From Alkalibaculum bacchi (GTDB lineage Bacteria > Bacillota > Clostridia > Eubacteriales > Alkalibacteraceae): a DNA stretch of 64,000 bases. Location of the stretch: positions 1 to 64,000 of the forward strand of contig NZ_CALNCS010000005.1 of the NCBI RefSeq assembly GCF_937875145.1. The letters are read 5' to 3'. A model generated the notes under the pieces. That model was given only the letters and a program-made list of their open reading frames with translations. It searched no databases and was not told the origin of the DNA. A program made the position numbers and the translations under genes. Below are positions 45,529 through 53,837 of the stretch, piece after piece; position 1 is the stretch's first letter; the number at the start of each line of letters is the position of its first letter.

Positions 45529-45972
45529 ATGGCTAAAGTAACTGCTATTAATATAAGTGAAAAAAAAGGTGTTATAAAGACACCTATACCTGAAGGCGTT
45601 TTTATTGAAGATTTTGGTTTAAAGGACGATGCCCATGGTGGAAAATGGCATAGACAAGTAAGTCTATTAGCCCAAGAGAGTATAGATAAGATGATTGCAC
45701 TAGGTGTAGAAAATCTTGACGCTGGTAAATTTGCTGAGAACTTGACTACTGAAGGTTTAGAATTACATACTTTACCCGTTGGTACAAAATTACAAATAAA
45801 CGATGTGCTTATGGAAGTCACTCAAATAGGAAAAGAATGCCATACTGGTTGCGCTATAAAGCAACAAGTAGGAAAATGCATTATGCCTACAGAAGGGATT
45901 TTTACGAAAGTGTTAAAAGGTGGCGTTATTCGACCTGGAGATGAAATTGTAGTAACTAAGGTGGTAAGGTAG
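45529..45972 (+). CDS. MOSC-domain protein
   Basis: The 147-aa protein is a single MOSC domain, a family that carries sulfur for molybdenum cofactor enzymes or related transfers. It has DAHGGKWHRQVSLLAQES, a GKECHTGCAIKQQVGKC cysteine pair, and FTKVLKGGVIRPGDEI. TTGGAGG precedes the ATG. It lies downstream of moaC and likely belongs to the same function. The stop codon is in an 8-bp AGGTGGTN array, so the last residues (KVVR) are repeat-encoded. Confidence 0.88.
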   Translation: MAKVTAINISEKKGVIKTPIPEGVFIEDFGLKDDAHGGKWHRQVSLLAQESIDKMIALGVENLDAGKFAENLTTEGLELHTLPVGTKLQINDVLMEVTQIGKECHTGCAIKQQVGKCIMPTEGIFTKVLKGGVIRPGDEIVVTKVVR

Positions 45973-46069
45973 TCAGGTGGTAAGGTGGTCAGCAAAATCT
46001 TAACTCGCCTAGAGGCGAGAAAAGGACCCTAGCCCCTGCCTCAGTCATCCTGAGCGAAGCGAAGGATCT
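45959..46069 (+). repeat. Composite repeat, best full copy
   Basis: Four 8-bp units of AGGTGGTN type (45959-45990) are followed by AGCAAAA, a CTCGCC/GGCGAG hairpin (about 46004-46020), then AAAGGACCC and GCCCCTGCC, and the GTCATCC...GGATCT element (46043-46069). Confidence 0.85.
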
Positions 46070-46136
46070 CTACCAACTAAGTATTAAGATAATCTATTAT
46101 AATAGGCAGAGTAAAGAAAATGTGCCTCGGCACTAA

Positions 46137-46172
46137 AAAAGGCTATAGCTACCATCGGTAGCTATAGCCTTT
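46137..46172 (-). terminator. Terminator of the CmpB-like gene
   Basis: AAAGGCTATAGCTACC is an exact inverted repeat with loop ATC. On the minus strand a T run follows. Confidence 0.85.
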
Positions 46173-46189
46173 CCACTTTCCGCTTTATA

Positions 46190-46615
46190 CTACACTCTTA
46201 ATCTCATATCAATAGTATCCAGTCCACGGTGTATTCCTTCAAATATAAATCCTAATGCAGACCAAACAGGCATAAAGGATAGGGTAATCAATCCATAAAA
46301 GGATCCCCAATCCGTGTAATTCCACGGACATGCGCCTAGTAAAACCTTAAGTATACCTCCAGTTAAAAACTCTACTGTGTATATGAGGATCATATAAATC
46401 AGACCTCTAAACATAGGGTTTATTCTTTTCATTTTATGGTGGATTGGTTCAAAGAATACAGCCAAACCATAGATAAAAAACATCCAAACTGAAGTTTTCG
46501 CCTCCATTGTATAATTATTGTTTAGTAAAGACTCTAATCCTGTCCAAAAAATCTCTAAGCATATACCAATTAGGCCGTAAATAATATATCTGTGTATAAA
46601 CATATTTTTTTCCAT
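46190..46615 (-). CDS. CmpB-like membrane protein (ABC transporter type IV)
   Basis: The 141-aa protein has four hydrophobic segments and matches the small 'putative ABC-transporter type IV' (CmpB) family by its GLIGICLEIFWTGLE start, LLGACPWNYTDWGSFYGLI and SFMPVWSALGF. Such proteins are integral membrane proteins of unknown role. ATG 46615 has a weak site, and an internal ATG at 46603 is possible. Confidence 0.7.
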   Translation of the reverse strand: MEKNMFIHRYIIYGLIGICLEIFWTGLESLLNNNYTMEAKTSVWMFFIYGLAVFFEPIHHKMKRINPMFRGLIYMILIYTVEFLTGGILKVLLGACPWNYTDWGSFYGLITLSFMPVWSALGFIFEGIHRGLDTIDMRLRV

Positions 46616-46739
46616 ATCTTTATTATTGTTCTAAGAAATCAAGCTATACTTATAAACTTTTGGTAAATAAAATACCAAATTTAACAAGCAAATTTAATAT
46701 AAAAACAGGAAACAATAAGAGCATGGAGGTGCTTTTATT

Positions 46740-47318
46740 GTGAGAGATCATCAAATACAATGGAACTGTATTCGCAAACTAAATAGACTAAGAGGGCTTG
46801 ATCAATTAATTGCAACCATTGGTTTTGGAGTTGCTCCGACAATACAATCCATTAAGCCGTCTTCTTTATTGACTCTAAATTCGCGTCAAAATCTGTTAGA
46901 TTTATGGATGGAGAATCAGGATGATATAGCCGATTTTTTTGGGTTGCAGGTCTTTTGCCTTAGAGAAGGTACTAGTAGCTCAACTTTTTTATTTTATAAG
47001 GAGGAGAATTTGAAAAGTCATTTACAAAGAAATGATATTAGACAAATTCTCACAAGTAAAGGTTATACTGGAGATCTAAATAGCCAGCTAGAGAAATTAA
47101 AAGAAAATTATATAAAAGAATTTCCTCATGAAATTGGACTTTTTTTAGGAATCCCCTCTGAAGATGTAAGGGGCTTTGTTTTAAATGGCGGAAAAAACTA
47201 TTTATTAAATGGATATTGGAAAGTGTATAATGATGTAAATTATGCTATTCAGATATTTCAAGAATATGATGATGCTAGAGTTCATACATTAGATACGATA
47301 CTAAGCTATATCAGCTAA
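46740..47318 (+). CDS. DUF3793 family protein
   Basis: The 192-aa soluble protein matches DUF3793, a clostridial family of unknown function, by FPHEIGLFLGIPSEDVRGFVLNGG and NYLLNGYWKVYND. ATGGAGGTG precedes a GTG start. It stands alone. Family members are often near iron or redox genes, but nothing here shows that. Confidence 0.82.
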   Translation: MRDHQIQWNCIRKLNRLRGLDQLIATIGFGVAPTIQSIKPSSLLTLNSRQNLLDLWMENQDDIADFFGLQVFCLREGTSSSTFLFYKEENLKSHLQRNDIRQILTSKGYTGDLNSQLEKLKENYIKEFPHEIGLFLGIPSEDVRGFVLNGGKNYLLNGYWKVYNDVNYAIQIFQEYDDARVHTLDTILSYIS

Positions 47319-47692
47319 AAATTATCTTATATTTTGTAATAGAAAAATTAATCTAGTGTATTAGGAAAGTTTTACTTTTGAATTTAACTATTATATAAGC
47401 CATCTTTATGTGTAGTTGAATCTTTGACCTGTGAGACTCGACCCTAGCACTGATAGCTTGCAGCTGATTGCTGATGGCTAAAGTGCCAAAGGCACTTTCT
47501 TGCATTAACGCTCTATCTCGTTCATCATTGTAATCTAAAAGGTTTTAATTAGAACTTACAACGTAAGACTTAGAACTAAAGTGTTGTAGATGCTTTATGA
47601 AAGCTTAATGTAATATTTACAATATATTCATAACTTTTTCCATAATATGTGATAAAATTAAAGACATATATAAAGAAAAACAGGTGTAATTT
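47319..47692. other. Repeat-rich gap before the O-antigen ligase-like gene
   Basis: There are five GCTGATN heptamers at 47449-47483, a GTGCC/GGCAC hairpin, GAACTTA-type heptamers at about 47550-47577, and an AT-rich tail that may carry the promoter (TATAATATGTGATAAAAT). Confidence 0.6.
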
Positions 47693-48835
47693 ATGTTGAA
47701 TATTGGAATATTGGCCACAGTACTTAGTCCTTACCTAAGTGTGGTGCCTCCTATTATAATGGCTTTTTTAATATATAAAAAGAAAATACCCATTATCCTA
47801 CATCCTATCAATGTAGGTTTGTTTTTACTCTTTATTTGGTCTATTATATCAGGAATAGCCAATAAATCGCTTTTATCAGCGCTAGCATCATTTCTTTTAT
47901 TGTTATATATAAGCTTAAATATTTATTTACAGGATTATTTGAAAAATCAGGAGACGATTGATAAATTTTTGCATAAGGTTTGGACTTGTTCTTTTATGGC
48001 AGGTATTTTAGGTTTAATTGAAAAACTAGCTTCCTATTTTGTAGATATGACCTGGACATCTGATCTATATTTTAAAGGACCTTATAAACCTACTGTAGAA
48101 AATTATAGAATTTATAGCACTTTTGGAAATCCCAATATTGCCGGAGCTTGGTTTGCAGCTATGGTGTTATTGGCATTTTACTTGTATGGACGAAAAAAAG
48201 AAGACAAAAAAGGATGGTATTTGCTTAGTATGGGGGTCTTTGCCCTAGCTTTAATAGCAACAGGTTCTAGGGGGGCTACTGTAGGTTTACTACTTGGAAT
48301 ACTAGTATATGGACTGTGTAATAAGAATAAAGTTGCGAGGATTACATTAATAGCCATCTTTGTTGCAGTTCTTGTCTTCGCACTATTGTCTCCAGAAATC
48401 AATCATCCAGCCAAGAGCAGAAATATTATATGGGAAAAATCCATACATTTGTTTTTAGATAAACCTATTACTGGTTGGGGAACTTTTGGAATATGGCAGA
48501 ATATAAAGAAGACTCATGCTCATAATATATGGATAAGTATGCTTGCTTTATACGGCGCTGTAGGTTTAACATTATATTTATGGGTGAAAAGTTACATTAT
48601 TAGATTATTGTTTTTACTCGGCAAAAATAATAATCCTGCGTTTCCTTTATTGGCTTCCATTCAAGGGATGATTGTGGGACATGGCATTGTGGATTTTATT
48701 ATTATGGCTCCTCAAGGGGGAATTCTCTTCTTTGTGTGTTCGTCTATTATTTTAAGTCTAGCAAAACAATACCAGACTCAAACATATCCGGAGCTCGTAT
48801 TTAAAGAAATAGGATATATAAATAGAAAAGCTTAA
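47693..48835 (+). CDS. O-antigen ligase-like membrane protein
   Basis: The 380-aa protein has about ten TM segments and the large outside loop with the ligase motif KTHAHNIWI. FGNPNIAGAWFAAM and ATGSRGATVGLLLGIL are also characteristic. Members of the WaaL/Wzy superfamily polymerise or ligate surface polysaccharides. No glycosyltransferase genes are nearby, so the glycan is unknown. AGGTG precedes ATG 47693. A terminator overlaps the stop region. Confidence 0.85.
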   Translation: MLNIGILATVLSPYLSVVPPIIMAFLIYKKKIPIILHPINVGLFLLFIWSIISGIANKSLLSALASFLLLLYISLNIYLQDYLKNQETIDKFLHKVWTCSFMAGILGLIEKLASYFVDMTWTSDLYFKGPYKPTVENYRIYSTFGNPNIAGAWFAAMVLLAFYLYGRKKEDKKGWYLLSMGVFALALIATGSRGATVGLLLGILVYGLCNKNKVARITLIAIFVAVLVFALLSPEINHPAKSRNIIWEKSIHLFLDKPITGWGTFGIWQNIKKTHAHNIWISMLALYGAVGLTLYLWVKSYIIRLLFLLGKNNNPAFPLLASIQGMIVGHGIVDFIIMAPQGGILFFVCSSIILSLAKQYQTQTYPELVFKEIGYINRKA

Positions 48836-48869
48836 GTTCTAAGTTCTGTTTGAATTTAGAACTTTTTTA
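48832..48869 (+). terminator. Terminator of the O-antigen ligase-like gene
   Basis: AAGTTCTAA pairs with TTTAGAACTT and a T run follows. The stop codon TAA is inside the left arm. Confidence 0.8.
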
Positions 48870-48919
48870 TTTAAGGATAAAAATAGAAATAAATGCATTT
48901 AATATAATATGTGTACAAG

Positions 48920-49076
48920 TTATGCACAAATTTGTTTAAAAGCTTAACAACTTGTGGATAATTAAAATTACCTTGTTAGTAAATCGACTAGTATACATAA
49001 ATAGAATAGATATTCTATGAAAATAAAGGCAATTAATCATTGTGTATATGTTGATAACTTGGTGATATGTTGATAA
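48920..49076. promoter_or_regulatory. Cluster of four DnaA-box-like 9-mers
   Basis: TTATGCACA (48920-48928), TGTGGATAA (48953-48961, exact), and TGTTGATAA at 49049-49057 and 49068-49076. The region is AT-rich and non-coding between the terminator and the SASP gene. A TTCGACA, a possible Spo0A-type box, is at 49130-49136 and CATAATA, a possible sporulation -10, at 49135-49141. Confidence 0.5.
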
Positions 49077-49194
49077 CTTTTTGTATTTTCCTTAATTTGA
49101 CAAGAATTTTCGTAATAAAAAATCTAAAGTTCGACATAATAATAGTATGTAATAAATAAAATATAAAGTTCAATTAGATAGAGAAGGTGAAGAT

Positions 49195-49428
49195 ATGTCA
49201 AAACCAAAGAAAACACTAGTACCTGAAGCAAGAGCAGCCATGACAAAATTCAAATTAGAATGTGCTGAAGAAATTGGACATTTACAGTACTGCAAAGAAA
49301 ACAATGATCATTATAAGGGAGACTTACCAGCAAAACAAAACGGAATGGAAGGCGGTCCTATTGGTGGACAAATGGTCAAGAGAATGATTGAAGCGGAAAG
49401 ACAAAGATTTGAAAATACAATCGAATAA
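49195..49428 (+). CDS. Divergent alpha/beta-type small acid-soluble spore protein
   Basis: The 77-aa protein matches the alpha/beta SASP pattern, which coats spore DNA: a protease-site-like KLECAEEIG, then KQNGMEGGPIGGQMVKRMIEAE. It departs from the usual family by an inserted segment and two cysteines (CAEEIGH, YCKENN). AAGGTGA precedes ATG 49195. A CATAATA -10-like box and a TTCGACA box lie upstream. A four-unit GCNGAAN heptamer array begins directly after the stop. Confidence 0.82.
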   Translation: MSKPKKTLVPEARAAMTKFKLECAEEIGHLQYCKENNDHYKGDLPAKQNGMEGGPIGGQMVKRMIEAERQRFENTIE

Positions 49429-49456
49429 GCAGAAAGCGGAAAGCTGAATGTTGAAA
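49429..49456. repeat. Heptamer array after the SASP stop
   Basis: Four contiguous units (GCAGAAA, GCGGAAA and two more) begin at the first base after TAA. Confidence 0.88.
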
Positions 49457-49715
49457 GGAAAACAACAAGGTAATAGCCAGAGCGTAAATATCGCCTTTGG
49501 CTATTTATTTGATTTATAAAATTTTTATTCTGATGTTTTAAGAATGGCATAGTTTAGGAGCTAAGCTTAGCATAAAAATACCTACTAATCATTAATTTTT
49601 GATACCAATGCTACCGTAGATAGCAAAAATACGGATGGCCAACGCTGGCCGCTGATGGCTATCATCTTGAGAGGAATACTTAAAAGTATTTTACTTACAA
49701 CTTAGAACGTAGAAT

Positions 49716-50147
49716 TTACAACTCTTTTACCTGACATTTCTTACAGGTTCCATATAATTCTAGCTTGTGGTCTTCTAGATTAAATTCTTTTTCTTTAGAT
49801 AATTGTTGTAGGGTCTCCATTGGGCAGAAGTCGATTGTCTCTGTTTTTCCACAATTTTTACAGATAAGATGGTGGTGGTGACCTATATGGCTGCAATTGA
49901 GTTTGTATAAAGAGGTACCCTCATCAATCACCTTGTATATTAAATTTAAGTTTTCTAGTATTTCTAAATTTCTATAGATTGTTGAAATATTAGTTTTGCC
50001 ATAGAGTGCTTTCGTTCTCATAAATAGGGTCTCTATAGAAATTAAACTTGTATTATTTTCAATCAATACCTGGATAATAGATTTTCTTTGAGGGGTTATT
50101 TTATAATCACTTTTTCTTAATACTTTAAGGATATCTTCATAATTCAT
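49716..50147 (-). CDS. Fur-family transcriptional regulator
   Basis: The 143-aa protein has the winged helix (DYKITPQRKSIIQVLIENN; TIYRNLEILENLNLI) and the metal-binding domain with a His-rich loop (CSHIGHHHHLICKNCG) and two CxxC pairs (CKNC, CKKC). It differs from the PerR-like protein at 61 kb and may sense iron or zinc. AGGAGG precedes the ATG (minus). It stands alone. Confidence 0.9.
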   Translation of the reverse strand: MNYEDILKVLRKSDYKITPQRKSIIQVLIENNTSLISIETLFMRTKALYGKTNISTIYRNLEILENLNLIYKVIDEGTSLYKLNCSHIGHHHHLICKNCGKTETIDFCPMETLQQLSKEKEFNLEDHKLELYGTCKKCQVKEL

Positions 50148-50332
50148 ATAAATCCTCCTAAGAAGGAATAATTAGCTTTTATTATAAGATTTTTGCTTAC
50201 TTTATAATATCATATTATAAAGAAAAATACACTTAAGAAAGCAAATGAAAAAGCAATTAAGTAAAGCCTATTCTACTTAATTGCTTTTAAGTACAAAAAT
50301 CCTAGTCCGTATACTATCTCTAGTAACGAAAT

Positions 50333-50380
50333 GACCCAAAAGGAATGCAATACGCTGATGACTGACGACTGATAGCTAAA
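50333..50380. repeat. AAAAGGAATGC arm plus heptamer array before the kinase stop
   Basis: It is the right-arm form of the long palindromic repeat, ending in four heptamers (GCTGATG, ACTGACG and two more). Confidence 0.65.
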
Positions 50381-50385
50381 TTGCT

Positions 50386-52614
50386 TTACGCTATTGTAGA
50401 AAAATTCTTTTTTGGATCTTTTCCGTTATATACATCATCCTCAAATATTGGCAATTCAATATAGAAAGTTGTTCCTTCTCCTAATTTACTGTCTACATTT
50501 ATTTGGCCACCACTTTCACTTATGATTTTAAAACAGTTAGCTAATCCTAAGCCAGTACCACATTGTTTTGTGGTAAAGAAAGGTGTACCCAGTTTTTTAA
50601 TATTTTCTTTTGAAATACCACAACCATTATCCTTTACTGAAATTTCCATAAAATGACCCTTTACTTTAGTGGATATAATTAAGAGCGCATTTTCTACATT
50701 TGTCATAGCCTCTACTCCATTCTTAGCTAAATTAATAATAACGTGTTTAATGAGATTGTCATCTGCTAAAATCTCCATATCACCTTTGCAAAGGTCTAGT
50801 TTTAGTAGGGTATTATCCAAAAATGAAGGACTTTTTATTATGTAAAGAACAGATTCGATTAATTCATTTATGGAGAGGATATCTAAAATTGCCTCTGAAG
50901 GTCGTGATAATTCTAAGTATTTTGATACCAAAGCATTCATGTCATTAGCTATAGTCTCAATTTTTGATGCATAGTTTTTTATGGTCATATCTTCTGAATT
51001 AAGAGTAAGAAGATCGCAGTAGCCTTTAATAGAAGCTAAATAATTTTTTGTTTCGTGGACAATACCATTTCCCATTTGACCGATTAATGCCAACCTCTCT
51101 TGCTGCTGGATCTTTTCTTGTTCTCTAATCATATCAGTGATATCGCTAGCGATGGACACATAACCAACAATATTATCATATGCATCTTTGATTTCTTTAT
51201 ATTGACTTATTATGGTTTTTTTCTTTCCGCTAGGAGTGATTAAAGTGTATCGGGCATTTTGATGCCTAATACCATCATATTTTAAGTAGTCTTCATTGTT
51301 GCGCTTAAGATCTAGCATCTTATTGTATTCATAAACACTAAGGCCTATTATCGAATTTGAATCTAGTTCCACACATTGCTCATTGCTTTTGTTTGCATAT
51401 ATAATGGTGTGATTTTCGTCAAAGAGTATTATCATAGAAGCTATTGAATTAAAAATCATCTCTGTCTGAAGGTGCAGTGTATTTAGTTTTTGTTCTGCTC
51501 TAGTATCTGTAAGAGCAATGAGGGTACTGTTTTCATTTTCAAATTTCTTTAATTGAGTAATAATATGATGGCCTTTTAACGTTTTTAATTCAAATACCTC
51601 ATATTGTTCTGATTGTAGCTCTGCTTCAAAAGCGGTGTAGAATTCACTTATTGTCATCTGATATAAGTCAGAGGGAGTACATTCTAATAAATCTAAAAGG
51701 TATTGATTTGCATAAGTAATACCTTTGTTTGGTTTAAATTCCATTACGCCTAAAGGTAAGCTATTTAAGGTTTTATTTAACTGTTCTTTAGAACGTCCTA
51801 ATGCTTTATAAGGAAGTATAATAGCTTGTAGATAAACACCTTGTAATAAGGCAAAGTAGGCACCTAATTTAAAGAGATAACCTAAAATAATTAAAAATTT
51901 TAACTGCACATTTATGTTCAAGAGTAAAGGACAAATTGCGGCACCGATGAAACAAAATATAGCTCTAATCACATGTCTGTCTTTTGTAAAATCGTACTTA
52001 GAACCTCTTATTATTTGTCCCAAAATTATTATGTACACAAGCATGGTAGAAAAAAGTATCAAACTTATTTCACCTTGATAAACCCATTTGGCATATGGAC
52101 GTAGGTAACTGCGGCCAAAGTGAATGAATAATATAATGGCCATAATAATTGAAACTGTTTTTATTAGGAGAAAAGTCTTAGTATGTTTTTTATTTGTTCC
52201 ATGTACCATTGCAGAATGAACAATGATAATAGCCTCGACAATCCGAGCAGTGAGCCAATAGGGAGTATGCATTTCAAAGAGAGAGAGGGTCCTGTCCTTG
52301 TATACGTTTATAAACTCAGCAATATGAAATAGACTCAGTACAGTTACAGTTAATAAGCCAAATCCTATGACACGGTACATGGGTGAAAGGTCTTCAAAAT
52401 CTATAGCGACCCAAATAACACTAAAAATGCAGATAGTGATCATAGTATAAATAATCTCAAATCCAATATGTAAAGTTGCGGAGGAATTAGGCCAGATGAA
52501 AGTAGATAAAGCTAAAGAGGCAATAAAAAAATTGAAATATAGTATAAAAAAATGATTTATCGGTTGACCATCTAAAACTGTAGGAATTAATACTCTTTTA
52601 TTATTACATGCCAT
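50386..52614 (-). CDS. MASE3-PAS sensor histidine kinase, sporulation-kinase type
   Basis: The 742-aa kinase has an N-terminal multi-TM MASE3 sensor (about 1-260), two PAS-type regions (about 265-360 and 370-500), then a histidine kinase core with H-box HETKNYLASIKGYCDLL and ATPase motifs NLAKNGVEAM, DNGCGISKEN and GTGLGLANCFKII. It has no adjacent response regulator. Orphan kinases of this kind phosphorylate Spo0A in Clostridia and start the phosphorelay in Bacilli, so a sporulation role is the best guess. GAAGGTG precedes ATG 52614. The promoter region holds several DnaA-box-like sites. Confidence 0.85.
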   Translation of the reverse strand: MACNNKRVLIPTVLDGQPINHFFILYFNFFIASLALSTFIWPNSSATLHIGFEIIYTMITICIFSVIWVAIDFEDLSPMYRVIGFGLLTVTVLSLFHIAEFINVYKDRTLSLFEMHTPYWLTARIVEAIIIVHSAMVHGTNKKHTKTFLLIKTVSIIMAIILFIHFGRSYLRPYAKWVYQGEISLILFSTMLVYIIILGQIIRGSKYDFTKDRHVIRAIFCFIGAAICPLLLNINVQLKFLIILGYLFKLGAYFALLQGVYLQAIILPYKALGRSKEQLNKTLNSLPLGVMEFKPNKGITYANQYLLDLLECTPSDLYQMTISEFYTAFEAELQSEQYEVFELKTLKGHHIITQLKKFENENSTLIALTDTRAEQKLNTLHLQTEMIFNSIASMIILFDENHTIIYANKSNEQCVELDSNSIIGLSVYEYNKMLDLKRNNEDYLKYDGIRHQNARYTLITPSGKKKTIISQYKEIKDAYDNIVGYVSIASDITDMIREQEKIQQQERLALIGQMGNGIVHETKNYLASIKGYCDLLTLNSEDMTIKNYASKIETIANDMNALVSKYLELSRPSEAILDILSINELIESVLYIIKSPSFLDNTLLKLDLCKGDMEILADDNLIKHVIINLAKNGVEAMTNVENALLIISTKVKGHFMEISVKDNGCGISKENIKKLGTPFFTTKQCGTGLGLANCFKIISESGGQINVDSKLGEGTTFYIELPIFEDDVYNGKDPKKNFSTIA

Positions 52615-52620
52615 ATTAAA

Positions 52621-52960
52621 TCACCTTCAATTATTTCTATAGTGGTACTGTCTAATTTTAACATTTTGTAAACAGCTTGTCTACAAATAAATATCGACTT
52701 ATTTACATGATATAAACAAAGAACCAACTATTATCCCCTAAAATCTACACAATATGCACAAGTTATCAACAGAATATAATACAATAAATTGAAAATCTAA
52801 TGGAAAATGGGTAATACAGATGATTTATCAATAAAAATATGTTATTAACAGGAATTACGACAATATCCACCAATATTTTAAAGTTATCCACAAACTTTAA
52901 ACAATTTCTAAACTAGAAATAGAATCTTCTACAAAAATAAAAAAGATTCCTTAATCTAAG
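52621..52960. promoter_or_regulatory. AT-rich region with DnaA-box-like sites upstream of the kinase
   Basis: TTATCAACA (52763-52771) and an exact TTATCCACA (52884-52892) are clear, with weaker forms ATATGCACA (about 52752), TTATTAACA (about 52842) and TATCCACC. The kinase promoter must lie here. No ORF is supported. Confidence 0.5.
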
Positions 52961-52969
52961 GAATCTTTT
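52941..52969 (-). terminator. Terminator of the ferredoxin-like gene
   Basis: AAAAGATTCCTTA pairs with TAAGGAATCTTTT, and the minus strand ends in a T run. Confidence 0.85.
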
Positions 52970-52984
52970 GAAAGGTGTTGTTAC

Positions 52985-53698
52985 TTAATTTTCGATGATT
53001 TCTCCACCTGTGGATACGGTTGTAACACTCCATGGAATCATCTTTCCACAATCTTGTAAAGCTTTTATTGTAGCATTAGCAATACCAGTACAACAAGGAA
53101 CTTGCATTTTTAGTACTTTTACGCTTTTGATATCATTATGGGCTAAAATTTCTGTAAGTTTTTCGCTATAATCGCCACTATCTAATTTTGGACATCCAAT
53201 AATGGTGATCTTGTCTTTCATAAAGTCATTATGAATATTAGCATAAGCAAAAGCGGTACAATCAGCTGCAATGAGCAGATGAGCATCTTTAAAATAAGGC
53301 GCATCAGGTCTCACTAATTTGATTTGGCATGGCCACTGACCAAGCTGTGATTGAATTTGTGGTGTCTCTTGGCTTTGTGTAGTAGGTACTTCCTTACGCT
53401 CAATTTTGCTAGCCATGCTTCCAGGACAACCTGTTGGCACGCTGGATTTTTCTGCGGCTCTTTTAGCCATATTTATTTTTACCGCTTCTTCGTCGTAGGC
53501 AGCTACTTCTTTTTTTTCAATGGTAATTGCATCTGTTGGGCAAGCAGGAAGACAATCGCCAAATCCATCACAGTAAGATTCAGAGATCAACTTAGCTTTT
53601 CCGTCAACCATTTTCAGTGCACCTTCGTGACAGGCGTTTACACATAGTCCACAGCCATTGCATTTTTCTTCATCTATAATAATAATATCTCTAATCAT
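52985..53698 (-). CDS. 4Fe-4S dicluster ferredoxin-like protein
   Basis: The 237-aa protein begins with a ferredoxin domain (CNGCGLCVNACHEG) and a second motif CDGFGDCLPACPTDA that shows Phe where the usual Cys of CxxC would be, as in several relatives. A linker follows and then a conserved C-terminal region with Cys residues (WPCQIKLVRP, ADCTAFAYAN, IGCPKLDSGDY, VPCCTGIANA). It is likely an electron-transfer partner; the partner is unknown. AGGAGT precedes the ATG. Monocistronic. Confidence 0.85.
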   Translation of the reverse strand: MIRDIIIIDEEKCNGCGLCVNACHEGALKMVDGKAKLISESYCDGFGDCLPACPTDAITIEKKEVAAYDEEAVKINMAKRAAEKSSVPTGCPGSMASKIERKEVPTTQSQETPQIQSQLGQWPCQIKLVRPDAPYFKDAHLLIAADCTAFAYANIHNDFMKDKITIIGCPKLDSGDYSEKLTEILAHNDIKSVKVLKMQVPCCTGIANATIKALQDCGKMIPWSVTTVSTGGEIIEN

Positions 53699-53837
53699 AT
53701 ATACTCCTCCGAATAATTTTTTTGATTTCTATAACTATATTCTAAATGAATTCTTATAAATAGTAGGTAACTATAGTTACAAATAATCTTTTTAATTATT
53801 CTATCAAAAGTAGAAATATATATAAAGAGCTTTTATG

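Noticed and set aside
49130..49136. Spo0A box before the SASP gene
   Set aside because: A 7-base match is expected by chance several times in 64 kb on two strands, so it is mentioned but not called.
52621..52960. Replication origin
   Set aside because: DnaA-box-like sites occur, but neither dnaA, dnaN, rpmH nor gidA/parA genes are present; regulation is simpler.
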